Shown here one piece after another: positions 44,363 to 53,298 of a stretch of 64,000 bases of DNA; the first letter of the stretch is position 1; every line of letters begins with the position of its first letter. Under the pieces are notes generated by a model. The model searched no databases and had not been told where the DNA came from. It saw only the letters and a program-made list of their open reading frames with translations. A program made the position numbers and the translations under genes. Source of the DNA: Microlunatus endophyticus (GTDB lineage Bacteria; Actinomycetota; Actinomycetes; Propionibacteriales; Propionibacteriaceae); assembly GCF_014646195.1 (NCBI RefSeq), contig NZ_BMMZ01000012.1:1-64000 (forward strand). Reading direction: 5' to 3'.

Positions 44363-44384
44363 CTAGACGATCATCACTAACTAG
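44349..44384 (+). repeat. 18-bp tandem duplication at the end of the CbiX-type gene
   Basis: ACGATCATCACTAGCTAG (44349-44366) is repeated as ACGATCATCACTAACTAG (44367-44384), one base different. The first copy contains the gene's last codons (D-H-H) and TAG stop; the second holds the same sequence again as spacer before hadA. Confidence 0.9.
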
Positions 44385-44394
44385 AGTTCGGTCC

Positions 44395-44829
44395 ATGATT
44401 TCCGATGCGCACGCGGGTCGCAGCTATCCGCCGACCGAGCCGTACGAGGTCACCCGGGCCAAGGTCGCCGAATTCGCCGCCGCGCTCGGCGACGACAATC
44501 CCGCCTACCGGGGCGATGCCCCGATCGCGCCGCCGACCTTCGCCGCCGTGATCGCCGGACAGGCCTGGGGCGCACTCTGGTCCGATGACGAGCTCGGGCT
44601 CGAGCTGCGCCGGATCGTGCACGGCGACCAGCGGATCAGCCACCGCCGGCCGCTGCGGGCCGGCGACCTGGTGACCGCGACGCCGACGATCGACAAGGTC
44701 CGCAACCGCGGTGGCGTCGACATCATCAATTCCAGCGTCGTGCTGTCGTCCGTCGACGGCGAAGAGATCTGCACGGCCTCGTCGACCTTCATGCACACCC
44801 GCCCGGCCGACCAGCAGGAGCAGCAATGA
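44395..44829 (+). CDS. hadA: MaoC-like dehydratase subunit, HadA type
   Basis: A 144-residue hot-dog protein: RSYPPTEPYEVTRAKVAEFA, then IAPPTFAAVIAG and RRIVHGDQRISHRRPLRAGD. It matches the HadA/HadC-like stabilising subunit of the (R)-3-hydroxyacyl-ACP dehydratase. It overlaps hadB by 4 bp (ATGA), and this hadA-hadB order before murB is common in actinobacteria. It probably acts in fatty acid elongation, since mycolic acids are not expected here. Confidence 0.85.
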   Translation: MISDAHAGRSYPPTEPYEVTRAKVAEFAAALGDDNPAYRGDAPIAPPTFAAVIAGQAWGALWSDDELGLELRRIVHGDQRISHRRPLRAGDLVTATPTIDKVRNRGGVDIINSSVVLSSVDGEEICTASSTFMHTRPADQQEQQ

Positions 44830-45239
44830 CCGCGATCGCCGCCGAGGTCGGCAGTGAGATCCCCGTCCTCGCCACGATGGTGACCCGCGAGACCCTGGTC
44901 CGCTACGCCGGCGCTTCGGGCGACTTCAACCCGATCCACTATTCCGACTTCCACGCAACCGCGCTCGGGCTGCCGGGCGTGATCGGTCATGGGATGCTCA
45001 CCATGGGCCTGGCATTGCGCGCGGTCACCGACTGGGTCCAGGACCCGGCCCGGGTTCGCGGTGCCTTCGTACGCTTCACCCGCCCGATTCCGGTCCCGGA
45101 CGATGCGATCGGCGCCGAACTGGTCATCACCGGCACCGTCACCAAGATCGCCGCGGGAATCGCGACCGTTGCGCTGGACGTCCGGCACGGCTCGGAGAAG
45201 GTGCTCGGGATGGCCACCGCCGAGGTGGACATCTCGTGA
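44826..45239 (+). CDS. hadB: MaoC-like dehydratase subunit, HadB type
   Basis: A 137-residue hot-dog protein with the hydratase motif YAGASGDFNPIHYSDFHA (catalytic Asp and His) and GVIGHGMLTMG. It is the catalytic partner of HadA, with 4-bp overlaps to hadA and to murB. The two subunits dehydrate 3-hydroxyacyl-ACP in fatty acid synthesis. Confidence 0.88.
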   Translation: MTAIAAEVGSEIPVLATMVTRETLVRYAGASGDFNPIHYSDFHATALGLPGVIGHGMLTMGLALRAVTDWVQDPARVRGAFVRFTRPIPVPDDAIGAELVITGTVTKIAAGIATVALDVRHGSEKVLGMATAEVDIS

Positions 45240-46273
45240 CGACCCTGGGGGAGCTGACGACGCTGCGAGTAGGCGGCCCGGCCAAGAAGCTGGTCGCCGC
45301 AACCACCGAGGCCGAGATCGTCGAGGCGGTCCGGGAAGCCGACACCGCCGGCGAGCCGTTGTTGATCATCGGTGGTGGATCCAATCTGTTGGTCGGCGAT
45401 GACGGCTTCGACGGCACCGTGGTCAGGATCGCCACCCGCGGCCTGGACGCCGACGTCAGCACCTGTTCGGGTGCCATGATCACCATCGCCGCAGGCGAGC
45501 CCTGGGACGATGTCGTGGCGCACGCGGTGGGCGAGGAGTGGTCCGGGCTGGAGGCACTGTCGGGGATCCCCGGTCTGGTCGGGGCGACCCCGATCCAGAA
45601 TGTCGGCGCCTACGGCGCAGAGATCAGCCAGACGCTGGCCTCGGTGCGGACCTACGACAGGCAGCTGGGACAACAGAAGACGTTCGCGGTCTCCGACTGC
45701 GGATTCGGCTACCGCTGGTCGCGGTTCAAGGCAGAACCGGGACGGTACGTGATCTTGAGTGTCACGCTGCAGACCAGACTGGGCGATCTGTCGGCACCGG
45801 TCGGCTACGCCCAGCTGGCGCAGGCCCTCGAGGTGCCGATCGGCACCCGGGTCAAGGCCGCTGCCGTCCGCGAGGCCGTGCTGGAGCTGCGGCGCAGCAA
45901 GGGCATGGTGCTGGACGAGCATGATCACGACACCTGGAGCGCGGGCTCGTTCTTCACCAATCCGGTGCTGACCCCCGACGCCGCTGCGCGGCTGCCGGAA
46001 GCCGCTCCGCGGTGGTCCCAGGCGGACGGCGGCGTCAAGACCAGTGCCGCCTGGTTGATCGAGCACGCCGGGTTTGAGAAGGGCTACGGCGGGAACTGTG
46101 ATGGCACGCCGCCGGCCACCCTGTCCGGCAAGCACACGCTGGCGCTGACGAACCGGGGCACTGCCACCGCAGAGGATCTGCTGCGGCTGGCCCGGGAGGT
46201 GCGGGCCGGTGTGCTGGACCGGTTCGGCGTCGAGTTGGTCCCCGAGCCGAATCTGGTGAATTGCGCCCTATGA
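45236..46273 (+). CDS. murB: UDP-N-acetylmuramate dehydrogenase
   Basis: A 345-residue FAD enzyme that reduces UDP-GlcNAc-enolpyruvate to UDP-MurNAc in peptidoglycan synthesis. It starts ELTTLRVGGPAKKLV. The FAD site is LLIIGGGSNLLVGDDGFDG. Other blocks are GLVGATPIQNVGAYGAEI, CGFGYRWSRFK, the active-site Ser in WSAGSFFTNPV, and the C-terminal Glu in LVPEPNLVN. It starts at GTG 45236, coupled to hadB. Confidence 0.95.
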   Translation: MTTLGELTTLRVGGPAKKLVAATTEAEIVEAVREADTAGEPLLIIGGGSNLLVGDDGFDGTVVRIATRGLDADVSTCSGAMITIAAGEPWDDVVAHAVGEEWSGLEALSGIPGLVGATPIQNVGAYGAEISQTLASVRTYDRQLGQQKTFAVSDCGFGYRWSRFKAEPGRYVILSVTLQTRLGDLSAPVGYAQLAQALEVPIGTRVKAAAVREAVLELRRSKGMVLDEHDHDTWSAGSFFTNPVLTPDAAARLPEAAPRWSQADGGVKTSAAWLIEHAGFEKGYGGNCDGTPPATLSGKHTLALTNRGTATAEDLLRLAREVRAGVLDRFGVELVPEPNLVNCAL

Positions 46274-46291
46274 CCAAACCGATTGGTGATC

Positions 46292-48088
46292 ATGGATGAA
46301 CTGCTGAGCGTCTGGGCTCCCCGAGCGCAGCGACTGGCCGCTGTCGCGGACGGGAAGCGCATTGAGTTGATCAAGGATGAGCAGGACTGGTGGCGCCCTG
46401 CCGCGGAGCTGCCCGCCGATCTGCTGTCAGCGCTGGGAAGCCGCGAGGTCGATTACGGCTTCCTGGTCGATGATGATCAACAGCCGCTGCCTGATCCGCG
46501 CTCGCGTCGTCAGCCCGACGGCGTCCACGGCCTGTCCCGCAGCTTCGACCCGGAGGCGTACGACTGGCATGATCAGCGCTGGACCGGTCGGCAACTGGCC
46601 GGGATGGTGATCTATGAGCTGCACGTCGGCACATTCACCGCCGAGGGCACATTGGTCTCCGCGGTCGAGAGGCTTGATCATCTTGTCGATCTCGGTGTCG
46701 ACGCCGTCGAACTGATGCCCGTGAACGCCTTCAACGGTGATCACGGCTGGGGTTATGACGGCGTCTGCTGGTATGCGGTCCAGGAGAGCTACGGCGGACC
46801 GGCGGCCTACCAGGCATTCGTCGACGCCTGCCACCAGCGCGGCATCGCGGTGATCCAGGACGTCGTCTACAACCATCTCGGCCCGAGCGGGAACTACCTG
46901 CCGCGGTTCGCGCCGTACCTGTCCGAGGGTCGATCCAACACCTGGGGCGACACCGTCAACCTCGACGGACCCGGCTCGGACGAGGTCCGCGCCTACATCA
47001 TCGAGAACGCCCTGATGTGGCTGCGGGACTATCACGTCGACGGATTGCGGCTGGACGCCGTGCACGCGTTGAGTGATACCCGCGCCTCGCACATCCTGGA
47101 GGATCTCGCGGCCGAGGTGGATGCGCTCAGCGCCCATCTGCGCCGGCCGCTGACCCTGATCGCCGAGTCGGATCTGAACAATCCGCGGCTGATCAGCCCG
47201 CGCGAGGCAGGCGGCTACGGGCTGACCGGACAGTGGAGCGACGACTTCCACCACGCGCTGTACGCGGATTTGACCGGCGACACCAGTGGCTATTACGCGG
47301 ACTTCGTCTCGCCGTCGGCACTGGCCAAGACCATCGAGCGCGGATTCTTCCACGACGGCACCGGCTCGTCCTTCCGCGGGCGTAGCCACGGCCGGCCGCT
47401 GGACACCGAGCACGTTCCGACCTGGCGGCTGGTGGTGTTCTCCGACAACCATGATCAGATCGGCAACCGGGCGACGGGGGAGAGGTTGTCGGCCAAGCTC
47501 GATCATCGGCAGCAGCAGCTCGCAGCCGTGCTGACCCTGCTCAGCCCGTTCACGCCGATGATCTTCATGGGCGAGGAGTGGGGCGCCTCGACGCCCTGGC
47601 AGTTCTTCACCAGCCATCCCGAACCCGAGCTGGGCAAGGCCGTCGCCGAAGGCCGGGCCAGAGAGTTCGCCGCGATGGACTGGGAGACCGACTCGGTGCC
47701 TGATCCCCAGGATCCGCGGACCTTCCAGCGCTCCAAACTGGACTGGGCCGAAGTCCGGTCCGGTCCGCACTCCGAGCTGCTGGGGCTCGCCAAGCGGGTG
47801 ATCAGGCTGCGCAGACAGCTACCCGACATCACCGATCCGCGCTTCTTCGACACGTCGGCACATCCCGACGACGAGAGCCGGACCCTGAGCATCCGTCGCG
47901 GCGAGGTGCTGATCATGATCAACTTCTCTGACCGGCCGGCCACGCTGCGCCCGGCCGGCTCACCGGACCCGGCATCGGGAGTGGAGACCCTGCTGACAGT
48001 CGGAGACGTCGGCGTGGACGACCTCGCGGTCGAGCTCGGCAGCCACAGCGCGCTGGTCGCCCGTCTCGTCCCTGCTCCGGTTCGCTGA
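46292..48088 (+). CDS. treZ: Malto-oligosyltrehalose trehalohydrolase
   Basis: About 598 residues of the GH13 family. It would hydrolyse maltooligosyl-trehalose to release trehalose. The N-terminal beta domain (SVWAPRAQRLAAV) is followed by the barrel: VDAVELMPVNAFNGDHGWGYDG, GIAVIQDVVYNHLG, VDGLRLDAVHAL (Asp nucleophile), LIAESDLNNP (acid/base Glu) and VVFSDNHDQIGNR. ATG 46292 is taken; GTG 46286 is possible. The partner treY is not in the window. Confidence 0.92.
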   Translation: MDELLSVWAPRAQRLAAVADGKRIELIKDEQDWWRPAAELPADLLSALGSREVDYGFLVDDDQQPLPDPRSRRQPDGVHGLSRSFDPEAYDWHDQRWTGRQLAGMVIYELHVGTFTAEGTLVSAVERLDHLVDLGVDAVELMPVNAFNGDHGWGYDGVCWYAVQESYGGPAAYQAFVDACHQRGIAVIQDVVYNHLGPSGNYLPRFAPYLSEGRSNTWGDTVNLDGPGSDEVRAYIIENALMWLRDYHVDGLRLDAVHALSDTRASHILEDLAAEVDALSAHLRRPLTLIAESDLNNPRLISPREAGGYGLTGQWSDDFHHALYADLTGDTSGYYADFVSPSALAKTIERGFFHDGTGSSFRGRSHGRPLDTEHVPTWRLVVFSDNHDQIGNRATGERLSAKLDHRQQQLAAVLTLLSPFTPMIFMGEEWGASTPWQFFTSHPEPELGKAVAEGRAREFAAMDWETDSVPDPQDPRTFQRSKLDWAEVRSGPHSELLGLAKRVIRLRRQLPDITDPRFFDTSAHPDDESRTLSIRRGEVLIMINFSDRPATLRPAGSPDPASGVETLLTVGDVGVDDLAVELGSHSALVARLVPAPVR

Positions 48089-48129
48089 CGCCGCGGCAGT
48101 TGGTCCGTCTCGCACCCCGGCACCGACCG

Positions 48130-49014
48130 TCAAACGGGCCGGAGATCTGCCGGCTGCCGGCCCTGAGGGTCGTACAGCCTCCCGCTCTCCAGCCGCTGGG
48201 TGAAGTTGCCCAACGCATGATCACGGAGCGCGGTCGAATCCACCAGGTGCGCTGCGGCAGCGACCTGGAGCGACAGTGTGGCGCGGTGGGTCATCGCCCG
48301 ACGCAGGAGTGTCCGGTCGAACACGGCCTCCAGCGCGCGTACGCCGTGCCAGCTGATCAGCGGCGCGACGTCGATCGCCCGGTCGCCGAGACAGGCATGA
48401 TCACAATCGATCAGCCCGGTCGGCATGCGGTTCTGCCAGAGGATGTTGTGTGGCCCGAAATCACCATGGCAGAAGGTCTGCGACGCGGGCAGCTCGGCCG
48501 CCAGCAGGTCATCGATGGCGCGCAGCGCGCCCTGCCGGGCTTCGGGCGGCAGCAGTGGTACAAGATCATGTTCGACGATCCCGGGCCATTCGTCCCCGCC
48601 GCACCATGATCGCGGCGTCGGGAGATCAGCCAGCCGCGACGGGTCGAGCTGCGCGAAGCCGTACAGGATCTGTCGGTAGTCCTCGGTCGGCACCGGATCG
48701 GAATCCTCTGTGTCCAGCGGCCTGCCGGGCAGTCGGCTGACCAGGTACGCCGACCACTCGGCGGTCGTGATCGGATCCGCCAGGAGCTTCGGCACCGGCA
48801 GCGGGAGGATCGTCGCTGCGAGCGTACGGACGATTCCGACCTCCCGCGTGCACCGCGCATCAAATCCACGCCCGGTCACGACCCGCAACACGACGTCGTC
48901 TCCCGGCGGGATCATGACGACGTGGAACGCCCCGTGCAGTACCTCGGCAGCAGGCCAGTCGTGATCCGGCCACTGCTCGGCGGCGATCCCCGTCAGCCCG
49001 ACGTCGTGCTCCAC
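48130..49014 (-). CDS. Aminoglycoside phosphotransferase-family kinase
   Basis: A 294-residue kinase-like protein. The catalytic loop is FCHGDFGPHNILW, and the metal site is GLIDCDHACLGD. An upstream ATP-binding region is seen at DDVVLRVVTGRG. GTG 49014 is chosen: it follows the ligase gene by 5 bp, and the longer open frame upstream has an unlikely composition. The substrate is unknown; many such proteins phosphorylate metabolites rather than antibiotics. Confidence 0.82.
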   Translation of the reverse strand: MEHDVGLTGIAAEQWPDHDWPAAEVLHGAFHVVMIPPGDDVVLRVVTGRGFDARCTREVGIVRTLAATILPLPVPKLLADPITTAEWSAYLVSRLPGRPLDTEDSDPVPTEDYRQILYGFAQLDPSRLADLPTPRSWCGGDEWPGIVEHDLVPLLPPEARQGALRAIDDLLAAELPASQTFCHGDFGPHNILWQNRMPTGLIDCDHACLGDRAIDVAPLISWHGVRALEAVFDRTLLRRAMTHRATLSLQVAAAAHLVDSTALRDHALGNFTQRLESGRLYDPQGRQPADLRPV

Positions 49015-49019
49015 GCGGC

Positions 49020-50588
49020 TCAGTTGATCTTGATTTCGCGCTTGAGCACCTTGCCGGTCGGGCCTTTGGGAATCGGGCCGAATTTCACGATCCGCGGGTA
49101 CTTGTAGGCGGCGATCCGTTCCTTGGTCCATTCGCGGATCTCGTCCTCGGTCGCCTCGACTCCCGGCTTCAAGGTGATCAGCGCCGCGATCTCCTCGCCG
49201 TGGATCGGGTGCGGGACGCCCACGACAGCGGCCTCCGCGACCGCAGGATGGGTGAAGAGCAACTCCTCGACCTCCCGCGGATACACGTTGTAGGCGTTGC
49301 GGACGATCATGTCTTTGACCCGGTCGACGATGGAGAAGTAGCCGTCCTCGTCCACCCGACCAAGATCACCACTGTGGAACCAGCCGTTCCGCATCGCATC
49401 CGCGGTCGCCTGCGGGTTGTTCAGATACCCCTTCATGATGTTCTCGCCACGGATCACGATCTCGCCGATCTCCCCGACCGGCACGTCATTGTCGTCCGGA
49501 TCGACCACCCTGACCTCGACCCCGCGGATCGCATATCCGATTGAGCCCGCCTTGCTCGGCCGGTCAGGATGGTTGAAGGTCGCGACCGGCGAGGTCTCGG
49601 AGAGCCCGTAACCCTCGAGCAACTTGAGACTGAACTCCTTCTCCACCGCGTGCAGCACCTCGACCGGCATCGACGATCCACCGGATGCGGCCAGCCGCAG
49701 GCTCGAGGTGTCATAGGTTGCCTTGTCCGGCACCGAGAGCAGGGCCATGTACATGGTCGGCACACCCAGGAAGATCGTCACCTTCTCGCGTTCGATGATC
49801 TTCAGCGCCTCGGCCGGATCGAAGCGCGGGAGCAGAGCCAGGCAGGAGCCGCCGTACACGGCGGCGTTCATCGCGCAGCTCTGGCCGAAGGTGTGGAACA
49901 GGGGCAGCCCACCGAAGATCACGTCCGTGGGGCCGCCGTGGAACAACGTCTCGATACTGGTGATCACATTCGTGCTGATGTTGCTCTGGGACAGCTCGGC
50001 CCCCTTGGGCCGGCCCGTCGTACCGGAGGTGTACAAGATCACCACGGTGTCCTGCGGGTCGCGATGCACCACCTCGCGGACCGGTTCCTGGGCCATCAGC
50101 AGCTGATCGAATTCGCCGGGGACGACGGTGATCATGTCGGTGCCGGTGTCCTTGGCCGCCTTGGTCGCCTCCGGGGCGAACATGTCGAGCACCACCGCGG
50201 TCTTGATCTCGGAGTCCTGCCAGACGTAACTGATCTCGCCTGCCTTCAACAGCGGATTGGTCGGCACCACGACCGCGCCCAGCCGGACGATCGCGTAGTA
50301 GACGATCGGGAAGTAGGCGACATTCGGCATGATCAACGACACTCGGTCCCCGGGACCGACCCCGCGGGCCCGTAGCAGTCCGGCCGCACGAGCGGACGCC
50401 TCGTTGTACAACGCGTAGCTGATCGTCAGGTCGCCCTGCTTGATCGCCGGGGCGTCCGGATTCCGAGCCGCCTGGTCGGCGAGCCAGGTCGCGATGTTGG
50501 CATTTGGGGCGCCGTCTGTCCTGGCGGTCGCGTCAGCGGCGGTCGCTGTCTGCGCCGGGGTGCTGCTGGGTGCGTCATTGCCTGCCAT
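49020..50588 (-). CDS. AMP-binding acyl-CoA ligase (FadD type)
   Basis: A 522-residue ligase. ATP motif VILYTSGTTGRPKGAELS; GYGLSETSPVATFN; WFHSGDLGRVDEDGYFSIVDR; C-terminal Lys in PKGPTGKVLKREI. It would activate fatty acids to acyl-CoA, and could supply the OleA substrates encoded 20 kb away. An unusual Ala/Thr-rich leader covers the first 30 residues. It is transcribed ahead of the kinase-like gene. Confidence 0.9.
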   Translation of the reverse strand: MAGNDAPSSTPAQTATAADATARTDGAPNANIATWLADQAARNPDAPAIKQGDLTISYALYNEASARAAGLLRARGVGPGDRVSLIMPNVAYFPIVYYAIVRLGAVVVPTNPLLKAGEISYVWQDSEIKTAVVLDMFAPEATKAAKDTGTDMITVVPGEFDQLLMAQEPVREVVHRDPQDTVVILYTSGTTGRPKGAELSQSNISTNVITSIETLFHGGPTDVIFGGLPLFHTFGQSCAMNAAVYGGSCLALLPRFDPAEALKIIEREKVTIFLGVPTMYMALLSVPDKATYDTSSLRLAASGGSSMPVEVLHAVEKEFSLKLLEGYGLSETSPVATFNHPDRPSKAGSIGYAIRGVEVRVVDPDDNDVPVGEIGEIVIRGENIMKGYLNNPQATADAMRNGWFHSGDLGRVDEDGYFSIVDRVKDMIVRNAYNVYPREVEELLFTHPAVAEAAVVGVPHPIHGEEIAALITLKPGVEATEDEIREWTKERIAAYKYPRIVKFGPIPKGPTGKVLKREIKIN

Positions 50589-50681
50589 GGGCGCACTGTA
50601 ATCCCGTACCGGAGCCAGGGGAGCCGACCACTAGAATTTCAGGCCGGGTCAACCCGCTACCGAGAAGAGGATCCCGTCACC

Positions 50682-51953
50682 ATGAGCCTGGCCGAGCTGT
50701 CGCCGGCAGACCTGTCTGCACTGGCCGAAGAACTCACCACCTCCTACGCCGAGCTCAAGGACGCGGGCCTCAAGCTCGATCTGACCCGCGGCAAGCCGTC
50801 GGCCGAACAGCTCGACCTGTCCAACGAACTGCTCAGCCTGCCCGGCGCGGACCGGACCACCGACGGCTCCGGGACCGATATTCGCAACTACGGCGGTCTC
50901 GAGGGGCTGCCGGAGATCCGGCAGATCTTCGCCGACCTGCTGGGCATTCCTGTCGCGCAGCTGATCGCCGCCGACAACTCAAGCCTTTCGGTGATGCACG
51001 ACAGCCTCGCCTTCGCGCTGTTGCACGGGCGTGCCGGAGGTACGCCCTGGGCCACCCGGCCCCACAAGATCCTCTGCCCGACCCCGGGTTACGACCGGCA
51101 CTTCCAGCTGGCCGAGGATCTCGGGTTCGAGCTGATCAGCGTCGACCTGTCCGCGGACGGCCCCGACCTGGAGACGATCAAGCGGCTGGTCGCCGAGGAC
51201 GAGGCGATCAAGGCGATCTGGGTGGTGCCGACCTACGCCAACCCGAATGGCGCCGTCTACAGCGAGGCCGTGACGCGAGAACTGGTCTCGATGCCGACTG
51301 CGGCGGACGACTTCACGGTCCTGTGGGACAACGCGTACGCGGTCCATCACCTGACCGACGATGAGCTCGCACCGGTCGACGTGCTCGGGCTGGCAGCCGA
51401 GGCCGGAAACCCGGACCGGGTCTTCGTCTACGCCTCCACTTCCAAGATCACCTTCGCCGGTGCCGGAGTCTCCTTCTTCGGCGGCTCACCCGCGACCGTC
51501 GCCTGGTATCTGAAGCACCTGTCCAAACGGACCATCGGCCCGGACAAGACCAACCACCTACGGCATGCGCTCTACTTGAAGGATGCCGACGGCGTACGGG
51601 CCCTGATGCGCAGGCACCGAGCGATCATCGCCCCGAAATTCGACGCCGTGGAAAGGATCCTGGGCGATCGGCTCGGATCGTACGGCGTGGCCACCTGGAC
51701 CCAGCCGCACGGCGGCTACTTCGTCACCCTGGACGTCGTCGAGAACACCGCGACCGAGGTGGTCCGGCTGGCCAAGGAGGCCGGGATCGCGCTCACCCCG
51801 GCCGGCTCGTCCCATCCGTACGGCAAGGATCCGCAGGATCGCACCATCCGGATCGCGCCCACCTTCCCGCCGCTGGACCAGGTGACCGCCGCGATCGACG
51901 GGGTGGCCACCTGCGTGCTGCTCGCCGCGGTCACCAAGCTGCTGCGGGGATGA
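50682..51953 (+). CDS. Aspartate aminotransferase-like protein (class Ic type)
   Basis: A 423-residue PLP enzyme of the atypical aspartate aminotransferase group. It starts LKLDLTRGKPSAEQLDLS, then DIRNYGGLEGLPEIRQIFA, VVPTYANPNGAVYS, LWDNAYAVHHL and YASTSKITFAGAGVSFFG (PLP Lys). An Arg for substrate is in RTIRIAPTFPP. It faces away from the ligase gene. GAGAAGAGG precedes ATG 50682. Confidence 0.9.
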   Translation: MSLAELSPADLSALAEELTTSYAELKDAGLKLDLTRGKPSAEQLDLSNELLSLPGADRTTDGSGTDIRNYGGLEGLPEIRQIFADLLGIPVAQLIAADNSSLSVMHDSLAFALLHGRAGGTPWATRPHKILCPTPGYDRHFQLAEDLGFELISVDLSADGPDLETIKRLVAEDEAIKAIWVVPTYANPNGAVYSEAVTRELVSMPTAADDFTVLWDNAYAVHHLTDDELAPVDVLGLAAEAGNPDRVFVYASTSKITFAGAGVSFFGGSPATVAWYLKHLSKRTIGPDKTNHLRHALYLKDADGVRALMRRHRAIIAPKFDAVERILGDRLGSYGVATWTQPHGGYFVTLDVVENTATEVVRLAKEAGIALTPAGSSHPYGKDPQDRTIRIAPTFPPLDQVTAAIDGVATCVLLAAVTKLLRG

Positions 51954-52007
51954 ATCCCGCTCGATCCGGCAACGGAATCGGTAAGCTCACCCGTTTGTGG
52001 CTCCCTG

Positions 52008-53258
52008 GTGGAAACGATCGTCCCAGCGCGGATGGGGCGACGATTCCGCTGGCTGCTGGCCTCATCCTGGACCAGCAACATCGGCGACGGAATCGCGGTG
52101 GCCGCCGGTCCGCTGCTGGTGGCCTCGCAGACCCACTCCGCCTTCCTGGTCGCGATGGCGGCCCTGGTCCAGAAACTGCCGTGGTTGTTCTTCGGTCTGT
52201 GGGCCGGCGCACTCGCCGACCGGCTGGACCGGCGCAAGGTGGTGATGATCGCCGACACCCTGCGATCGCTGGTGGTCGCCGCTCTGTGCGTGACGATCTT
52301 CACCGGCAAGGTCAGCATCACCGTGGTCCTGGTGGTGATGCTGCTCTACGGGGTGGCCGAGGTCTTCGCCGACACGACGACCTCGACCCTGTTGCCGATG
52401 CTGGTGCCCAGGGACGATCTCGGCACCGGCAACCAGCGACTGCAGGCCGGGTTCCTGACCTGCAACCAGTTGGTCGGCCCGCCGGTCGGCGCCTTCCTGT
52501 TCGCGGTCGGCGCTGCCTGGCCGTTCGTGGTCCAGGTCGTCTGCGTACTGCTGTCGGTGCTGCTGGTCGCGCGGATCGCCGCCTCCGGATCGGAGACGGA
52601 GTTGGTATCCGGGCTGGCGTCCGGCAGCGAGGACGGGCAGCGGACCCATGTACTGCGCGATATCGGCGAGGGACTTCGCTGGGTGTGGGCCAATGCCGCC
52701 GTACGGACGTTGGCGCTGGTCATCCTGGCCTTCAACATCACCTGGGCGGCGGCCTGGTCGGTGCTGGTGCTGTGGTCGAAGAACCGGCTGGGCATGAGTT
52801 CGGTCGGTTTCGGCCTGCTCACCACCGGCTCGGCCGTCGGCGGCATCATCGGCACGCTGCTCTACGGCCGGCTCGAGCTGCGCTTCTCGTTGGCGACCCT
52901 GATGCGGGCCTGCCTGCTGCTGGAGGTGCTCACCCACGCTGCCTTCGCGCTGACCACGGCCGGCTGGCTGGCGATCGCCATCATGGTCGAGTTCGGGGCG
53001 TACGCCTTCGTCTGGGGCACGGTGTCCAACACCGTCCGGCAGCGGGCGGTACCGCGCCGGTTCCAGGGCCGGGTCAGCGCGGTCTACATGATGAGCGTCT
53101 ACGCCGGGATCATCGCCGGTCAGGCGCTGGGTGGGATGATCGCCGAGAAGTGGGGGGTCGTCGCCCCGTTCTGGTTCGCCTTCGCCGGCGCCGGCATCAC
53201 TCTCGCGCTGGTCTGGCGACAGCTATCGAGCATCGCCCATGCTGAATCGGACGACTGA
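52008..53258 (+). CDS. MFS transporter (EntS/MFS_3 type)
   Basis: A 416-residue transporter with 12 membrane segments. ASSWTSNIGDGIAVAAGPLLVA begins the fold. The MFS loop is LWAGALADRLDRRKVVMIAD, and the central loop is hydrophilic (SGSETELVSGLASGSEDGQ). Relatives export siderophores or drugs. The start could be GTG 52008 or ATG 52032. It follows the aminotransferase gene by 54 bp and converges on the permease gene. Confidence 0.88.
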   Translation: METIVPARMGRRFRWLLASSWTSNIGDGIAVAAGPLLVASQTHSAFLVAMAALVQKLPWLFFGLWAGALADRLDRRKVVMIADTLRSLVVAALCVTIFTGKVSITVVLVVMLLYGVAEVFADTTTSTLLPMLVPRDDLGTGNQRLQAGFLTCNQLVGPPVGAFLFAVGAAWPFVVQVVCVLLSVLLVARIAASGSETELVSGLASGSEDGQRTHVLRDIGEGLRWVWANAAVRTLALVILAFNITWAAAWSVLVLWSKNRLGMSSVGFGLLTTGSAVGGIIGTLLYGRLELRFSLATLMRACLLLEVLTHAAFALTTAGWLAIAIMVEFGAYAFVWGTVSNTVRQRAVPRRFQGRVSAVYMMSVYAGIIAGQALGGMIAEKWGVVAPFWFAFAGAGITLALVWRQLSSIAHAESDD

Positions 53259-53298
53259 ACGGCCGAATCCGACGGCTGATCGCGATTGCCGTGACAGG

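Noticed and set aside
44395..45239. hadA/hadB as evidence for mycolic acids
   Set aside because: Related hadAB pairs occur in many actinobacteria without mycolic acids, and no other mycolate genes are in the window.
48130..49014. Antibiotic resistance kinase
   Set aside because: Only the general phosphotransferase motifs are present. The neighbourhood is metabolic and nothing points to an aminoglycoside substrate.
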